The notes under the pieces: generated by a model
What the model saw: the letters and a program-made list of their open reading frames with translations, nothing else
Databases searched by the model: none
What the model was told of the DNA's origin: nothing
Made by a program: the position numbers and the translations under genes
Assembly (NCBI RefSeq): GCF_010731895.1
Contig: NZ_AP022596.1
Coordinates: 434,001 to 498,000 of the forward strand
Source of the DNA: Mycolicibacterium helvum
Lineage (GTDB): Bacteria > Actinomycetota > Actinomycetes > Mycobacteriales > Mycobacteriaceae
Length of the DNA stretch: 64,000 bases
Reading direction: 5' to 3'
Shown here: in pieces, positions 44,001 through 53,913 of the stretch
How the letters are laid out: the number at the start of each line of letters is the position of its first letter
Numbering within the stretch: the stretch's first letter is position 1

Positions 44001-47000
44001 GGTGGCAACGACATTGCCCGCACCTTCGAACCGCTGCGACAGTCCCAGCCAGTCGGCGTCGATATCACCCTCGTCGGCCAGCCACAGCTTGACCAGATCC
44101 TCACGCGCACTGGCCCAGCGGTCGTCGAGCAGCACCGCCTTCTTGGCGTCGAACGCCGGCGCGACGAGCCGGGGCCAGTCCGAGCCGAGCTCGGTGGTCA
44201 CCAGGTCGATCAGTTCGGCATCGGTGGCCACGGACGGCACCGAGACCGGGTTGTCCAAGCCGAGCTGACCGAGCACCAGGCGGGCAGCCGAGGCCAGCAC
44301 ACCGTCGCGGCCGGTGACCTGCTCGGCGAACTCGGTCAACGCGGCCGAGTCGACCACGCCACCGGCGGCACCGCCGGCCGACGGCAACGACACCGCAATA
44401 CCCTTGCGCGCGGCCACCGAGGCGACAGCGGCATCGATGGCCCTGTCCACGGCTCCGGCGTCGGCCAGCGCACCTTCGTGCAGGCCACCGAGCGCACCAC
44501 CGCGCACACTGCTGCCCTCACGGGTACCCAGCGCCAGTTCGGCGGTGACGTGCTTGACCCATCCGTCGCCGAGTTCCCAGGTCTTCTTGACTCGTTCGGC
44601 GATCGCCGCCGGCCGCTTGCCGGACGGGCCGAGCACCGTGCGCAGCTGATCGTTGATCGCATCAGAGAGCACCGGACCGAACGGCTTGTAGGTGCGGGCC
44701 AGCTTGGTGACCTGCCCCTTCAGCGACGCCAGGTCCGCCTCGGCGGCACCGTCGATGGCGCCCAGGTTCAGCTCCGAACCGAGATCGACCAGCAGCTGGT
44801 TACGCCGCGAGGACGCACCGTCGGTGATCGACTCGATCGAGTCCAACGACTCGATCTGGTCGATGCGCATCTTGGCGCTCAGTGCAATCAGCGCCAAAGT
44901 GGCGTCACCCGCGTCGAATCCGATGTCATCCGGTCGCGGCCCCCCGGAAGGTGCGGCGGCCGGCGCCGGCGCCGACGCGGCCTCGACCGCGGCGGCTTCG
45001 ACCGGAGCCGCCGACTCGGGGGCTTCCTCGATGTCGGGCTCGGGATCGGTGTCGTTGGCGAACAGCACCGCGGCGTCACGCTCGGAGTTGAGCACTTCCA
45101 CTGTGCTGTGGGCATATTCGGGCAACTTCAAGGTGTTGCTCGCCAGGCCGGCCACGGTCGGCGCGGATTTCACCCCGATCTCGACGAAGCGCTCGACACC
45201 CAGACCACCGGCAGCCTCTTCGATGAAGAGCAGGTCCTGGGTCTCGATCCAGCGCACCGGGCTGGCGAACTGCCAGGCCAGCAGCTCGATGACGACCTTG
45301 CGGCACAGCTCGCGCGGCCTCTCGTTGAGCCAGGTGTCGTAGTCCGCGAGGATCTCGTCGAGCGGCTCGGCGGGCACCAGATCGCGGATCTCCTGGACAA
45401 AGTCGCGGTCCAGAGTGAACGGCCGCGGCACCAGGTTCGGGATGTAGCGCCCCAGCAGCAGGTTCGGGTCGGCGTCCTGCGGCATGACCCGCTCCAGCGC
45501 CCGGCGGAAGTCGTCGACACCGACCCGCAGCACCTCGGAGTGGAACGGCACGTCGATGCCGGGAACCAGGATGAACGACCGCTTGCCGCCGCTGATCTCG
45601 CGGCGCCGCTCGACCTCTTCCTCCAGGGCCTCCAGGCCACGCACCGTGCCGGCGATCGCATACTGCGAGCCCCGCAGGTTAAAGTTCACGATCTGCAGGA
45701 ATTCACCTGTCCGATCGGCAATTTCGGCGACGAACTGGGTGACGTCGGCGTCCGGCAGGTCGATCTGGGAAGGCCGGATGGCGGCCAGCCGGTAGTTCGA
45801 CCGGCCCAGCTCGTCACGCGGGACGATGTCGTGCATCTTGCTGCCTCGGTGGAACACCACCTCCAGCAGCGCCTCCAGCTCGTAGACGCCGGACACGCAC
45901 GCCAACGCGGTGTACTCGCCGACCGAGTGGCCGCAGGCGATGGCACCCTCGACGAATGCACCCTGCTCGCGCATCTCAGCGACCTGGGCCGCGGCCACCG
46001 TCGCCATCGCGACCTGGGTGAACTGCGTCAGGTAGAGCACACCCTCGGGATGCTGGTAGTGCACACCGGAGGCGATCAGGCTGGTCGGGTTGTCGCGCAC
46101 CACATGCAGCACCGAGAAGCCCAGCGTGTCGCGGGTGAACTTGTCGGCCTTATCCCACACCTTGCGGGCCGCCTTGGACCGGGCACGTACCTCCATGCCC
46201 ATGCCCTTGTGCTGGATGCCCTGACCGGGGAACGCATACACCGTCTTCGGTGCCGCCAACCGGGCGGTGGCGCTCATCACGAGGTCGGTTCCGACCTTGG
46301 CGGTGACCTCCAAAACCTCAGCGCCCAAATCGATTCCGACCCGGTCAACGCGGAAGTCAATCTCGTCACCGGGCTTGACCATGCCCAGGAAACGAGCCGT
46401 CCAGCCGATCAGCTTGGCCGGCGGGACCGGCTTGCCGTCGGTGGCGGTCACCACGTGCTGCGCGGCAGCCGACAGCCACATGCCGTGCACGATCGGCGAA
46501 TCCAGACCGGCCAGCAGCGCGGCGGCCTGATCGGTGTGGATCGGGTTGTGGTCACCGGAGACCACAGCGAACGGACGCATGTCGACCGGGGCGCCGATGA
46601 CGACGTCGCGGCGACGGCGGCGCGGAGTGTCGGTGGCGTTCAACGACACCGCTCCCCCGGCCCGAACCGGGTCGGTGAGCTCCTTGGCCCCGGTGCGCCC
46701 CCGGATCGCGAAGCGCTCCTCAAGGACTGCCAGGATCATCCCCTTGGCATCGGTGACGTTCACCGTCACCGGCACGACACGGCCGACCTCGGTGTCGGTG
46801 GCCACCGAAGCCGTTGCGGTGACGGTCAATTGGGTCGGTTCCTTGGGCAGCGGCTTGAGCAGCTGGGCCGCGTGGTCCAGGTGGACCAGGCTCAGCAGAC
46901 CTTCGACGACCGGGAACCCGGAGTCGGTGGCCGCGGCGCCGATCGCGGCGAACACGGCCGGCCAGCAGCGGCCGACCAGCGCGTCGGGAACGATCGTCAG

Positions 47001-50000
47001 TGTCGGCGCCAGCGGCGTACCGAACGTCGCCGTCACACCGGTGTGGTCGGCGACCCGCTCGGGATCCCATTCGAAGGTGACCGTGGTGGAGCCGTTGACC
47101 ACCGGCGGTAGCGCGTCGGGGCCGTCCACCCCGGCGGCGATCGCCAGCACGGCACGCATCGCGGCAGCGGCGTCATCGGTGCGCACCACCGGGGTGCCGC
47201 CGTCGATCACCGTGGCCGGCAGCGTGTAGGCGATGTCGATCCAGGTACCCGACAGCGGGACGCTCAGGACGACGCGATCGGCGGCCACCACCTCGAGCCG
47301 GGCTCCGGTGGAATGGTTTGTCGCGGAACGATTGTCGTGCACCAGCCAGTCGGTCGGCGCCGCGATCCGGTGCACCGGGTTGGTGGCGGTACGGCCCGCC
47401 CACAACACGTCGGGCGAATCCAGCACGATGGCCAGCGGACCGGTCACGTCGGTGCGCACCCGCAGTCGCGCTGCGGCCGGCTCTGGGGCAGCGCCCGAGG
47501 CCAGCAGCTCGTCGACAGCGGCCTGCTCGAAGCGGTCGAGCAGCTCGCCCACCGGCTCGTCGACCCGGTCGATGCCGACGACGGCCTGGGTGCCAGGAAT
47601 GACACAGACCTGATCAGCGGTGTAGCGGGCATCATGGGCCTGCCACAGCGAGTCACTGCGCCACCAGCGCCGCACATCCTTGTCGATGACCGGGACGAAG
47701 TTGACCGGCTTGCCCAGCGTCTTGCACAGCTGCACGAAGAACGGCACGTCGGCCGGATGCAGCAACACCGATGCAGCGTCGGGATAACGGGACAGCAGGG
47801 CCGTCAGGGCCTGGTCCGGATTCTCCAGCAGCCATTCGCCGTCGGCCACGGACGCGTCGAACAGCGTCTCGATCGGGCCGGTGTCTTTCGCGTTGAGCCG
47901 GGCCTCGGCCCGCTGCAACATCTCGGCGAAGCGATCCCGCCAGGAGATGTCGAGCCACGGTGAGTCGGGGGTCTTGGTGTCGGCGGTCGAGTCACCGTCG
48001 CCGATCGCGAGCTCGACGTAGCGCTGCAGCCACTGCAGGTAGCTCATCTCGGCGACGTCACCGAAGTACGGCTTGGCGGTGACCGCCATCGCCGCGATGA
48101 TCTCCTCGCGCCGCGCCGCGACGGCCTCGGCGTCACCGGCGACATCGTCGAGCAACCGGCCGCAGCGGGAAGCCGCGTTATCGATCTCGTGGATGTCGGC
48201 ACCGAGCTGGCTACGCCCGGAAGCCATACCGTTCAAGGCTTTTCCGGCGCCGACCCAGGTGTCGGTGCCTGCCGTGTCGACCAGCAGCTGCTTGACCGCC
48301 GGCGAGGTGGTGGCCTCCAGGCAAGCCATCGCTGCGGTGCCGACCAGGATGCCGTCGACCGGCATCAGCGGGTAGCCGTATGCCGCCGACCACCGGCCGG
48401 ACAGGTACTCCGCCGAGCGCTCGGGCGTGCCGATGCCACCACCGACGCAGACGGTGATGTTGGCGCGGCCACGCAGTTCCGAGTAGGTGGTCAGCAGCAG
48501 ATCGTCGAGGTCTTCCCACGAGTGGTGGCCACCGGCACGGCCGCCCTCGATGTGGACGATGACCGGCTTGGTGGGCACCTCGGCGGCGATCCGGATGACC
48601 GAACGGATCTGCTCGACGGTGCCCGGTTTGAACACAACGTGGGCGATGCCCACGGTGTTCAACTCGTCGATCAGCTCGACGGCCTCTTCCAGATCGGGGA
48701 TCCCGGCACTGACCACAACGCCGTCGATCGGCGCCCCGGACTGACGTGCCTTCTGCACCAGGCGCTTACCACCCAGCTGCAGCTTCCACAGGTACGGGTC
48801 GAGGAACAGCGAGTTGAACTGGATCGTGCGGCCCGGCTCTAGGAGCTCGACCAGCTCTGCCACGCGCTTGTCGAAGATCGGCTCGGTGACCTGGCCGCCA
48901 CCGGCCAACTCCGCCCAGTGTCCCGCGTTGGCTGCCGCGGCGACGATCTTGGCGTCGACGGTCGTCGGCGTCATTCCCGCCAGCAGGATCGGCGAGCGGC
49001 CGGTGAGGCGGGTGAACTTCGTCGACAGCTTCACCGAACCGTTGGGCAGGCGGATCACCGAGGGCGCGTAGCTCGACCAGGGCTTGGCCACGTCGGGTAC
49101 CGCACCAACGGTGAACAGGTTGCGCTGTCCGCCACGGGTGGCGGCCGGCACGATGCCGATGCCCAGCCCACGGATCACCGGCGCCGTGAGCCGCGTCAGG
49201 ATGTCGCCGGGGCCGAGATCAAGGATCCACCGGGCGCCGGCCTCGCTCAGCGCGGTGACCTCTTCGACCCAGTCCACCTGTCCGACCAGGATCGCATCGG
49301 TCAGGGTGCGGGCCAGCTCGACGTCAAGGCCGACCGCGGCGGCCCAGCGGGCGACGATGTCGATGCCGTCGGCCAGCCGCGGCGTGTGGAAGCCCACCTC
49401 GACCTGGACCGGATCGAACATCGGCTTGAACACCGCGCCGCCGCGCACCTTGTTCTTCCGGTCGGCCGCTTCGGCCTCGGCGATCTGGTCGCAGTACAGC
49501 TCGAATCGAGACAGCTGTTCCGGGGTTCCGGTGATGACGACCGAGCGCCGGCCATTGCGGATCGACAGCACCGGAGGCAGCACGGTACGGACATCCTGAG
49601 CAAACTCTTCGAGTAGCTCGAAAATGCGCTCGGGGTCGGCGTTGGTCACCGAGACCATCGGCGGACGGTCACCGAGGACGGAGATGCCGCGCCGACGGGC
49701 GACCAGCGTGCCCGCGGCGCCGATCAGCTGGGCCAGAGCCAGCAGCTGGACGTCCTTGGCGCCGGCGGCGCGCAGCGCCTCCACGGCCAGCACGCCCTGG
49801 GAGTGGCCCGCGACGGCCACCGGCGGGGCGGCGGCCAGATCCAGTCCTTGGCGGCTCAGCGCGCGGATGGCGGCGATCTGGGTCAGCAGGACGCCGGGAA
49901 CCGAGACCGCAGCCGAGGTCAGCTGCTTGGCCGCGGGCACGGGTTCCTCGGCGGCCAGTGCGCGCACCCAGCGCAACGGCTCGAAACCGATGGGACGAAC

Positions 50001-50258
50001 CACCACCAGTTCGTTGGCGACGGGCTCGAGCAGCAGCTCAGCCTCACCGGCCAGGGTTGCGAGCTCGGATTCGATGCCGGCCGAGGTGACCAGCTCTTCG
50101 AGGGTCTCCAGCCAGGCGCTGCCCTGCCCGCCAAAGGCCACGGCATAGGGCTCGCCGGCATTGAGCCGGTCGACGAGAGCATGAGTACTGGTCTGCTTGG
50201 CACCGCCGCGCCATGATCCGTCGCCCGTGGACAACCTGTCGTGCTCGTGGATCGTCAC
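41025..50258 (-). CDS. fas: Type I fatty acid synthase
   Basis: 3077-aa multifunctional enzyme that makes the C16-C26 acyl-CoAs feeding phospholipids and mycolates. Domain order: acetyltransferase (GHSQG, Ser153), enoyl reductase ('LAGMTPTTVDAKIVAAAANAG'), dehydratase hot-dog region ('VSGDHNPIHTD'), malonyl/palmitoyl transferase (GHSVG, Ser1445), ACP (about 1780-1830, 'DSIESITDGASSRRNQ'), ketoreductase ('VVTGASKGSIA', about 2125) and ketosynthase (Cys2728 in 'GACATAAVSVEEG'). The start at ATG 50258 gives 'MTIHEHDR', as in other mycobacteria. Long open frames on the opposite strand are high-GC shadows. Confidence 0.97.
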   Translation of the reverse strand: MTIHEHDRLSTGDGSWRGGAKQTSTHALVDRLNAGEPYAVAFGGQGSAWLETLEELVTSAGIESELATLAGEAELLLEPVANELVVVRPIGFEPLRWVRALAAEEPVPAAKQLTSAAVSVPGVLLTQIAAIRALSRQGLDLAAAPPVAVAGHSQGVLAVEALRAAGAKDVQLLALAQLIGAAGTLVARRRGISVLGDRPPMVSVTNADPERIFELLEEFAQDVRTVLPPVLSIRNGRRSVVITGTPEQLSRFELYCDQIAEAEAADRKNKVRGGAVFKPMFDPVQVEVGFHTPRLADGIDIVARWAAAVGLDVELARTLTDAILVGQVDWVEEVTALSEAGARWILDLGPGDILTRLTAPVIRGLGIGIVPAATRGGQRNLFTVGAVPDVAKPWSSYAPSVIRLPNGSVKLSTKFTRLTGRSPILLAGMTPTTVDAKIVAAAANAGHWAELAGGGQVTEPIFDKRVAELVELLEPGRTIQFNSLFLDPYLWKLQLGGKRLVQKARQSGAPIDGVVVSAGIPDLEEAVELIDELNTVGIAHVVFKPGTVEQIRSVIRIAAEVPTKPVIVHIEGGRAGGHHSWEDLDDLLLTTYSELRGRANITVCVGGGIGTPERSAEYLSGRWSAAYGYPLMPVDGILVGTAAMACLEATTSPAVKQLLVDTAGTDTWVGAGKALNGMASGRSQLGADIHEIDNAASRCGRLLDDVAGDAEAVAARREEIIAAMAVTAKPYFGDVAEMSYLQWLQRYVELAIGDGDSTADTKTPDSPWLDISWRDRFAEMLQRAEARLNAKDTGPIETLFDASVADGEWLLENPDQALTALLSRYPDAASVLLHPADVPFFVQLCKTLGKPVNFVPVIDKDVRRWWRSDSLWQAHDARYTADQVCVIPGTQAVVGIDRVDEPVGELLDRFEQAAVDELLASGAAPEPAAARLRVRTDVTGPLAIVLDSPDVLWAGRTATNPVHRIAAPTDWLVHDNRSATNHSTGARLEVVAADRVVLSVPLSGTWIDIAYTLPATVIDGGTPVVRTDDAAAAMRAVLAIAAGVDGPDALPPVVNGSTTVTFEWDPERVADHTGVTATFGTPLAPTLTIVPDALVGRCWPAVFAAIGAAATDSGFPVVEGLLSLVHLDHAAQLLKPLPKEPTQLTVTATASVATDTEVGRVVPVTVNVTDAKGMILAVLEERFAIRGRTGAKELTDPVRAGGAVSLNATDTPRRRRRDVVIGAPVDMRPFAVVSGDHNPIHTDQAAALLAGLDSPIVHGMWLSAAAQHVVTATDGKPVPPAKLIGWTARFLGMVKPGDEIDFRVDRVGIDLGAEVLEVTAKVGTDLVMSATARLAAPKTVYAFPGQGIQHKGMGMEVRARSKAARKVWDKADKFTRDTLGFSVLHVVRDNPTSLIASGVHYQHPEGVLYLTQFTQVAMATVAAAQVAEMREQGAFVEGAIACGHSVGEYTALACVSGVYELEALLEVVFHRGSKMHDIVPRDELGRSNYRLAAIRPSQIDLPDADVTQFVAEIADRTGEFLQIVNFNLRGSQYAIAGTVRGLEALEEEVERRREISGGKRSFILVPGIDVPFHSEVLRVGVDDFRRALERVMPQDADPNLLLGRYIPNLVPRPFTLDRDFVQEIRDLVPAEPLDEILADYDTWLNERPRELCRKVVIELLAWQFASPVRWIETQDLLFIEEAAGGLGVERFVEIGVKSAPTVAGLASNTLKLPEYAHSTVEVLNSERDAAVLFANDTDPEPDIEEAPESAAPVEAAAVEAASAPAPAAAPSGGPRPDDIGFDAGDATLALIALSAKMRIDQIESLDSIESITDGASSRRNQLLVDLGSELNLGAIDGAAEADLASLKGQVTKLARTYKPFGPVLSDAINDQLRTVLGPSGKRPAAIAERVKKTWELGDGWVKHVTAELALGTREGSSVRGGALGGLHEGALADAGAVDRAIDAAVASVAARKGIAVSLPSAGGAAGGVVDSAALTEFAEQVTGRDGVLASAARLVLGQLGLDNPVSVPSVATDAELIDLVTTELGSDWPRLVAPAFDAKKAVLLDDRWASAREDLVKLWLADEGDIDADWLGLSQRFEGAGNVVATQANWWQGKALAAGRNIHASLFGRIAAGAENPDSGRSSDEIAVVTGASKGSIAASVVAQLLDGGATVIATTSKLDDDRLDFYKKLYRDHARYGAALWIVPANMASYADIDALVSWVGSEQTESLGPQSIHLKDAQNPTLLFPFAAPRVAGDMSEAGSRSEMEMKVLLWAVERLIGGLSSIGAERDIASRLHVVLPGSPNRGMFGGDGAYGESKSALDAVVNRWNAESSWAQRVSFAHALIGWTKGTGLMGHNDVIVDGVEEAGVTTYSTAEMAAMLLDLCSVDAKVAAANAPLKVDLTGGLGDVQLDMAELAAKAREQMSAEADASDDEPAAGTIAALPSPPRGYAASTPPAWADLDVDPADLVVIVGGAELGPYGSSRTRFEMEVDNELSASGVLELAWTTGLIKWEDDPKPGWYDTASGDLVDEADLVERYHDAVVERCGVREFVDDGAIGADHSPALLVSVFLDKDFSFVVSSEAEARAFERADPEHTIVRPVPDSSDWQVIRKAGTEIRVPRKAKLSRTVGGQIPTGFDPTVWGISADMVSSADRVALWNIVATVDAFLSSGFTPTELMRWVHPGLVASTQGTGIGGLTSMQTMFHGNLLGAAKPNDILQEVLPNVVAAHVMQSYVGGYGAMVHPVGACATAAVSVEEGVDKIRLGKAELVVAGGFDDMTSDAITGFGDMSATADTEMMRAKGISDSKISRANDRRRLGFLEAQGGGTILLARGDLALKMGLPVLAVVGYAQSFADGVHTSIPAPGLGALGAGRGGKDSLLARSLAKLGVGADDVAVISKHDTSTLANDPNETELHERLADAMGRAAGAPLFIVSQKSLTGHAKGGAAVFQMMGLCQILRDGVIPPNRSLDCVDDELASSGHFVWARETLRLGDKFPLKAGLVTSLGFGHVSGLVALVHPQAFLASLSEQERADYTKRANDRVLAGQRRLASAIAGGPPMYEKPADRRFDHDAPEKRQEAAMLLDPAARLGAHDTYLR

Positions 50259-50768
50259 CTTGTGTATCTCCCTGTCGTGCTCGTCATCGCGTCTTCGCGT
50301 CTTCGCTCGTCTGTGTTGGCGTGTCGGACCTGCGCTGCCCTGCGGAGGTGTTGTCGGCGATTCCCCGTCGAATCTCGGCGTCCGCGCGGTCTCCCTGTCT
50401 CGGGGTCTGCGAACATCCCGGCTGCACTAAGAGTGGCATAAGAACCAGCACCATTTTCCGTCCGATATTGGTTACTGGCGAGTTCTACGCACGGGTAACA
50501 GCACAACGGGTAACACAGCGCCGAACGGCCACCCAGACCATCCGGGACAAACGTCCTGCATGCAGGTGGTTACGGTTGAGTAGGCGCAATAGCGCAGATC
50601 AAAGCACGATTGTTATCGAATCGTTACCTGTGATTTCCCCGCCAGCCGAGGCGTGCGACGACGTCCGGCCAAGCACTTGCTCGGTTTTTCAGTCCACAAT
50701 TGTTCACCAAAATGGCGTCAAAAAGTTTGCTGGCAAATCCTTACCGGCGGGTAAGTTTTATGTTTTGG
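50259..50768. promoter_or_regulatory. fas upstream region
   Basis: 510 bases with no supported gene. It holds two direct copies of acgggtaaca (50491-50500, 50506-50515; 15-base period), an inverted repeat ttacc-ggcg-ggtaa near 50740-50753, and A/T-rich tracts unusual for the window. It probably carries the fas promoter and regulator sites (FasR/MabR-type control is known in mycobacteria). I cannot assign any site to a given regulator. Confidence 0.45.
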
Positions 50769-51491
50769 TCAGTCCCACTGCCCGAATTGGGGCTTCATGA
50801 TGTTGTTCAGGTCGACCCCGACGCCGGCGACCTTGCGCGCATCGATCTCGACCTGGTGCAGGTGTGCGGCCGGATGGGTGTAGCCCTGCGGGGAACCCCA
50901 GTTGTGCTGCCAGAACCACGATCCGATGCCGTCCTGCAGCGCCCAGTCGATCACCTTGGAGTTTCCGTACACGCCCACCAGCTGGTGCCCGATCACCGAT
51001 TCCCAGGCGCGCAAGTATGGCGCGACCTGCGTTGTGTACTGATCGAGGCTGGGATTGTCGTCGATCGACACGTAGATCGGGGCGGCCACCGGACCGCCGG
51101 CTGCGGTGTGCAGCGCCCACCCACGCTTGGCGTGCATCAGGCCGGCCTGTTGCCCACCGAGCCAGTCTGCGCTGTCCGCCTTGCCGAACTGATAGTTGGA
51201 CACGATCTTTAGCCCGGCTTGGTAGAGATCGCGCGCCTCAGCCAGCTGAATCGGCTTGCCCAGCATCCAATCCCCGCCGGGGCGTCGATCAGAGACGTAC
51301 CGGATGGCGCCGAGCGCGCCGGAGGCCTTGAGGTCGCTGGCACTGATGACGCCGGCCGCGTAATCCAGCAACACGCCCAGCGGGGCGGCGTTGGCAGTCG
51401 ACGGAGCCAGGGCCGACGCCAGAGTCCCCAGACCCAGCGCGGCCGGGGTTGCGGCGGCCAATTTCAGCACGTCGCGGCGCGACACAGACAC
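50769..51491 (-). CDS. Tat-exported DUF1906 (glycoside-hydrolase-like) protein, Rv2525c-type
   Basis: 240 aa. The N-terminus 'SVSRRDVLKLAA' has a twin-arginine motif followed by a hydrophobic stretch ending 'STANAA', so it is Tat-exported. The mature part is a DUF1906 TIM-barrel-like domain with 'GAIRYVSDRRPGGDWMLGKP', 'SNYQFGKADSADW' and 'IYVSIDDNPS', similar to GH25-like folds. The recalled equivalent Rv2525c is a Tat substrate with a cell-envelope effect. The start is GTG 51489-51491. It lies upstream of fas, as in M. tuberculosis. Confidence 0.88.
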   Translation of the reverse strand: MSVSRRDVLKLAAATPAALGLGTLASALAPSTANAAPLGVLLDYAAGVISASDLKASGALGAIRYVSDRRPGGDWMLGKPIQLAEARDLYQAGLKIVSNYQFGKADSADWLGGQQAGLMHAKRGWALHTAAGGPVAAPIYVSIDDNPSLDQYTTQVAPYLRAWESVIGHQLVGVYGNSKVIDWALQDGIGSWFWQHNWGSPQGYTHPAAHLHQVEIDARKVAGVGVDLNNIMKPQFGQWD

Positions 51492-51663
51492 GAGCCTCAG
51501 AATACGACAGCGACCTCACCAATCTCATCAACGCGACGTGTCACATCTGCATCACCTTTCGGCAATTGCCGTTTGATCGCGAATCCGGTGGTGTGGACCC
51601 GCCGCGACCGGCGATGTCCGTTATGGGCCTGCGGTTCGACAACGCAATCCGTAGGATCCACCC

Positions 51664-52695
51664 ATGCCGTCCCGTCCTCCTCGGTCACCACAGATCGAGT
51701 TGCGCGGGGTGCGGAAGGTGTTCGGCGACGTGACCGCCGTCGAGGGCGCGGACCTGACCGTCGCCGACGGAGAACTGTTCGCAATCCTCGGCCCGTCGGG
51801 TTCGGGCAAGACCACAGTGCTGCGGATGATCGCCGGCTTCGAGCAGCCAACCGCAGGCACCATTCATCTCGGCGGCACCGACGTCACGGCGCTACCGCCG
51901 GCCAAGCGGGACACCAACACCGTCTTCCAGGACTACGCACTGTTCCCGCACATGACGGTGGCTCAGAACGTCGAGTACGGGCTCAAGGTGAAAGGGGTGG
52001 CCCGCCCCGAGCGCCGGGAGCGCACCGCGGCCGCCCTGGACATGGTGCGGCTGTCCGGACATGCCGCCCGCAAGCCCACGCAGTTGTCGGGTGGTCAGCA
52101 GCAGCGCGTCGCCCTGGCCCGCGCCCTGGTGGGCCGGCCCAAGGTCCTGCTGCTCGACGAGCCACTGGGTGCACTGGATCTCAAACTGCGCGAGCAGATG
52201 CAGGTGGAGCTCAAGGCAATTCAGCGCGAAGTCGGCATCACCTTCGTGATCGTGACACACGATCAGGACGAGGCGCTGACTCTGTGCGACCGGCTTGCGG
52301 TGTTCAACAACGGCCGCATCGAACAAATCGGTGCCGCCCGCGAGGTCTACGAAAACCCAGCCAACCGGTTCGTCGCCGATTTCGTCGGGACCTCCAACGT
52401 GGTCGACGGCACGACAGCCCAAGCACTCGTCGGCCAGGCCGGGACCTTTGCGATCCGGCCTGAGCGGATCCTGCTGCTGGCGCCCGATGCGCCCGTTCCA
52501 ACCGGAATGCGCAGTGTCGCAGCCGAAGTCGCCGAAGTGGTGTACGCGGGCCCGATCACTCGAGTGGCGGCCGACGCAGCCGGGGTCCGGTTGACCGCGA
52601 CGCTGCTGTCGGCCGAGGCTTCCACCGACATCACCCACGGCGCAACCGCCGTACTGGCGTGGCCACCGGGTGCCGTTCGATCCCTGTCCGAATAA
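51664..52695 (+). CDS. potA: ABC transporter ATP-binding protein, polyamine/2-aminoethylphosphonate type
   Basis: 343-aa importer ATPase. Walker A is 'GPSGSGKTT', the Q-loop lies in '[11 protein letters not shown]', the signature is 'LSGGQQQR', Walker B is '[12 protein letters not shown]' and the switch His is in 'VTHDQDEAL'. The C-terminal TOBE-like regulatory domain runs from about 240. It is the first gene of a four-gene operon with a binding protein and two permeases, the PotABCD layout. ATG 51664. Confidence 0.92.
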   Translation: MPSRPPRSPQIELRGVRKVFGDVTAVEGADLTVADGELFAILGPSGSGKTTVLRMIAGFEQPTAGTIHLGGTDVTALPPAKRDTNTVFQDYALFPHMTVAQNVEYGLKVKGVARPERRERTAAALDMVRLSGHAARKPTQLSGGQQQRVALARALVGRPKVLLLDEPLGALDLKLREQMQVELKAIQREVGITFVIVTHDQDEALTLCDRLAVFNNGRIEQIGAAREVYENPANRFVADFVGTSNVVDGTTAQALVGQAGTFAIRPERILLLAPDAPVPTGMRSVAAEVAEVVYAGPITRVAADAAGVRLTATLLSAEASTDITHGATAVLAWPPGAVRSLSE

Positions 52696-52711
52696 CGAAA
52701 AGGAGCTCGCC

Positions 52712-53905
52712 ATGAGAACCACCACCCGTCGCCTCGGCGCTGCGCTGGTCGCGTGCGCCGCACTGGTTGCCGCCTGTTCGAGCTCCACCACCTCCGGAGG
52801 CGGGAGTTCCACGGCGCCACCCAAGATGGAGCCGCTGTCGGCGCTCGGTAAGGGCGAGGGCCAGCTCAACCTGATCGCGTGGCCGGGTTATGCCGAGGAC
52901 GGTTCCAACGACCCGAAGGTCGACTGGGTGCACCCGTTCGAGCAGAAGACGGGCTGCAAGGTCAACGTCAAGATCGGCAACACGTCCGACGAGATGCTGC
53001 AGCTGATGCGCACCGGCCAGTACGACGGCGTCTCGGCGTCCGGCGACGCCACCCTGCGGCTCATCTACGCCGGCGATGTGGCGCCGGTCAACACCAAACT
53101 CGTCCCCAACTACGAGACCATCTCGGCGTTCCTCAAGGACAAGCCGTGGAACTCGGTGAACGGCCAGATGTACGGCATCCCGCACGGCTGGGGTGCGAAC
53201 CTACTCATGTACAACACCGACGTCGTCAAGGGCGCCCCCGACACGTGGGGAGCGGTCTTCCCGGGGGCGCCGGAGTACAAGGGCAAGGTCACCGCCTATG
53301 ACTCCCCCATCTACATCGCCGACGCCGCGCTGTACCTGTCGAAGACGAAACCCGAACTGGGAATCAAGAATCCGTACTCGCTGACCGAGGACCAACTCAA
53401 CGCTGCGGTCGATCTGCTCAAGGCCCAGCACGGCAATATCGGCGAGTACTGGTCGGACTACACCAAGGCGGTCCAGGCCTTCGAGTCCGGCACCTCGGTG
53501 ATCGGCACCACCTGGCAGGTGATCGCCAACATGCTGACCACCGACGCCAAGGTCAAGATCGCCACCGTGTTGCCCAAGGAAGGCGCGACCGGATGGTCGG
53601 ACACCTGGATGGTGTCGTCGAAGGCCAAGAACCCGAACTGCATGTACCAGTGGATGGACTGGATCACCTCACCGGAGGTCAACGCTGCGGTCGCCGAGTA
53701 CTTCGGCGAGGCCCCGGCACAGACCAAGGCCTGTGATTTCACCAGCGACAAGACGTTCTGCGAGACCTACCACGCCACCGACGCCGCCTACGCCGAGAAG
53801 ATCAGTTACTGGACAACACCGCAGAAGCAGTGCGTGGACGGCAGCGGGGACAACTGCACGGCCTACAGCGAGTGGGTCGACAAATGGCAGCAGATCAAGG
53901 GCTGA
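52712..53905 (+). CDS. potD: Polyamine-type substrate-binding lipoprotein
   Basis: 397-aa extracellular solute-binding protein. The signal peptide ends in a lipobox with Cys near residue 20 ('ALVAACSSS'), then a Ser/Gly-rich linker. 'GQLNLIAWPGYAEDG' and 'YGIPHGWGANLLMYNTD' are typical of PotD/PotF proteins. A Cys-rich C-terminus (in 'KACDF', 'TFCETY', 'KQCVDG', 'DNCTA') could form disulphides. The start at ATG 52712 has AAAAGGAG upstream. Putrescine/spermidine or a related cation is the likely ligand. Confidence 0.9.
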   Translation: MRTTTRRLGAALVACAALVAACSSSTTSGGGSSTAPPKMEPLSALGKGEGQLNLIAWPGYAEDGSNDPKVDWVHPFEQKTGCKVNVKIGNTSDEMLQLMRTGQYDGVSASGDATLRLIYAGDVAPVNTKLVPNYETISAFLKDKPWNSVNGQMYGIPHGWGANLLMYNTDVVKGAPDTWGAVFPGAPEYKGKVTAYDSPIYIADAALYLSKTKPELGIKNPYSLTEDQLNAAVDLLKAQHGNIGEYWSDYTKAVQAFESGTSVIGTTWQVIANMLTTDAKVKIATVLPKEGATGWSDTWMVSSKAKNPNCMYQWMDWITSPEVNAAVAEYFGEAPAQTKACDFTSDKTFCETYHATDAAYAEKISYWTTPQKQCVDGSGDNCTAYSEWVDKWQQIKG

Positions 53906-53913
53906 CACCAGGG

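Noticed and set aside
43251..47111. 1286-codon plus-strand open frame inside fas
   Set aside because: Antisense of a certain FAS I gene. Its composition (Gln/Arg/His/Gly-rich) is the typical high-GC shadow and it has no domain features.
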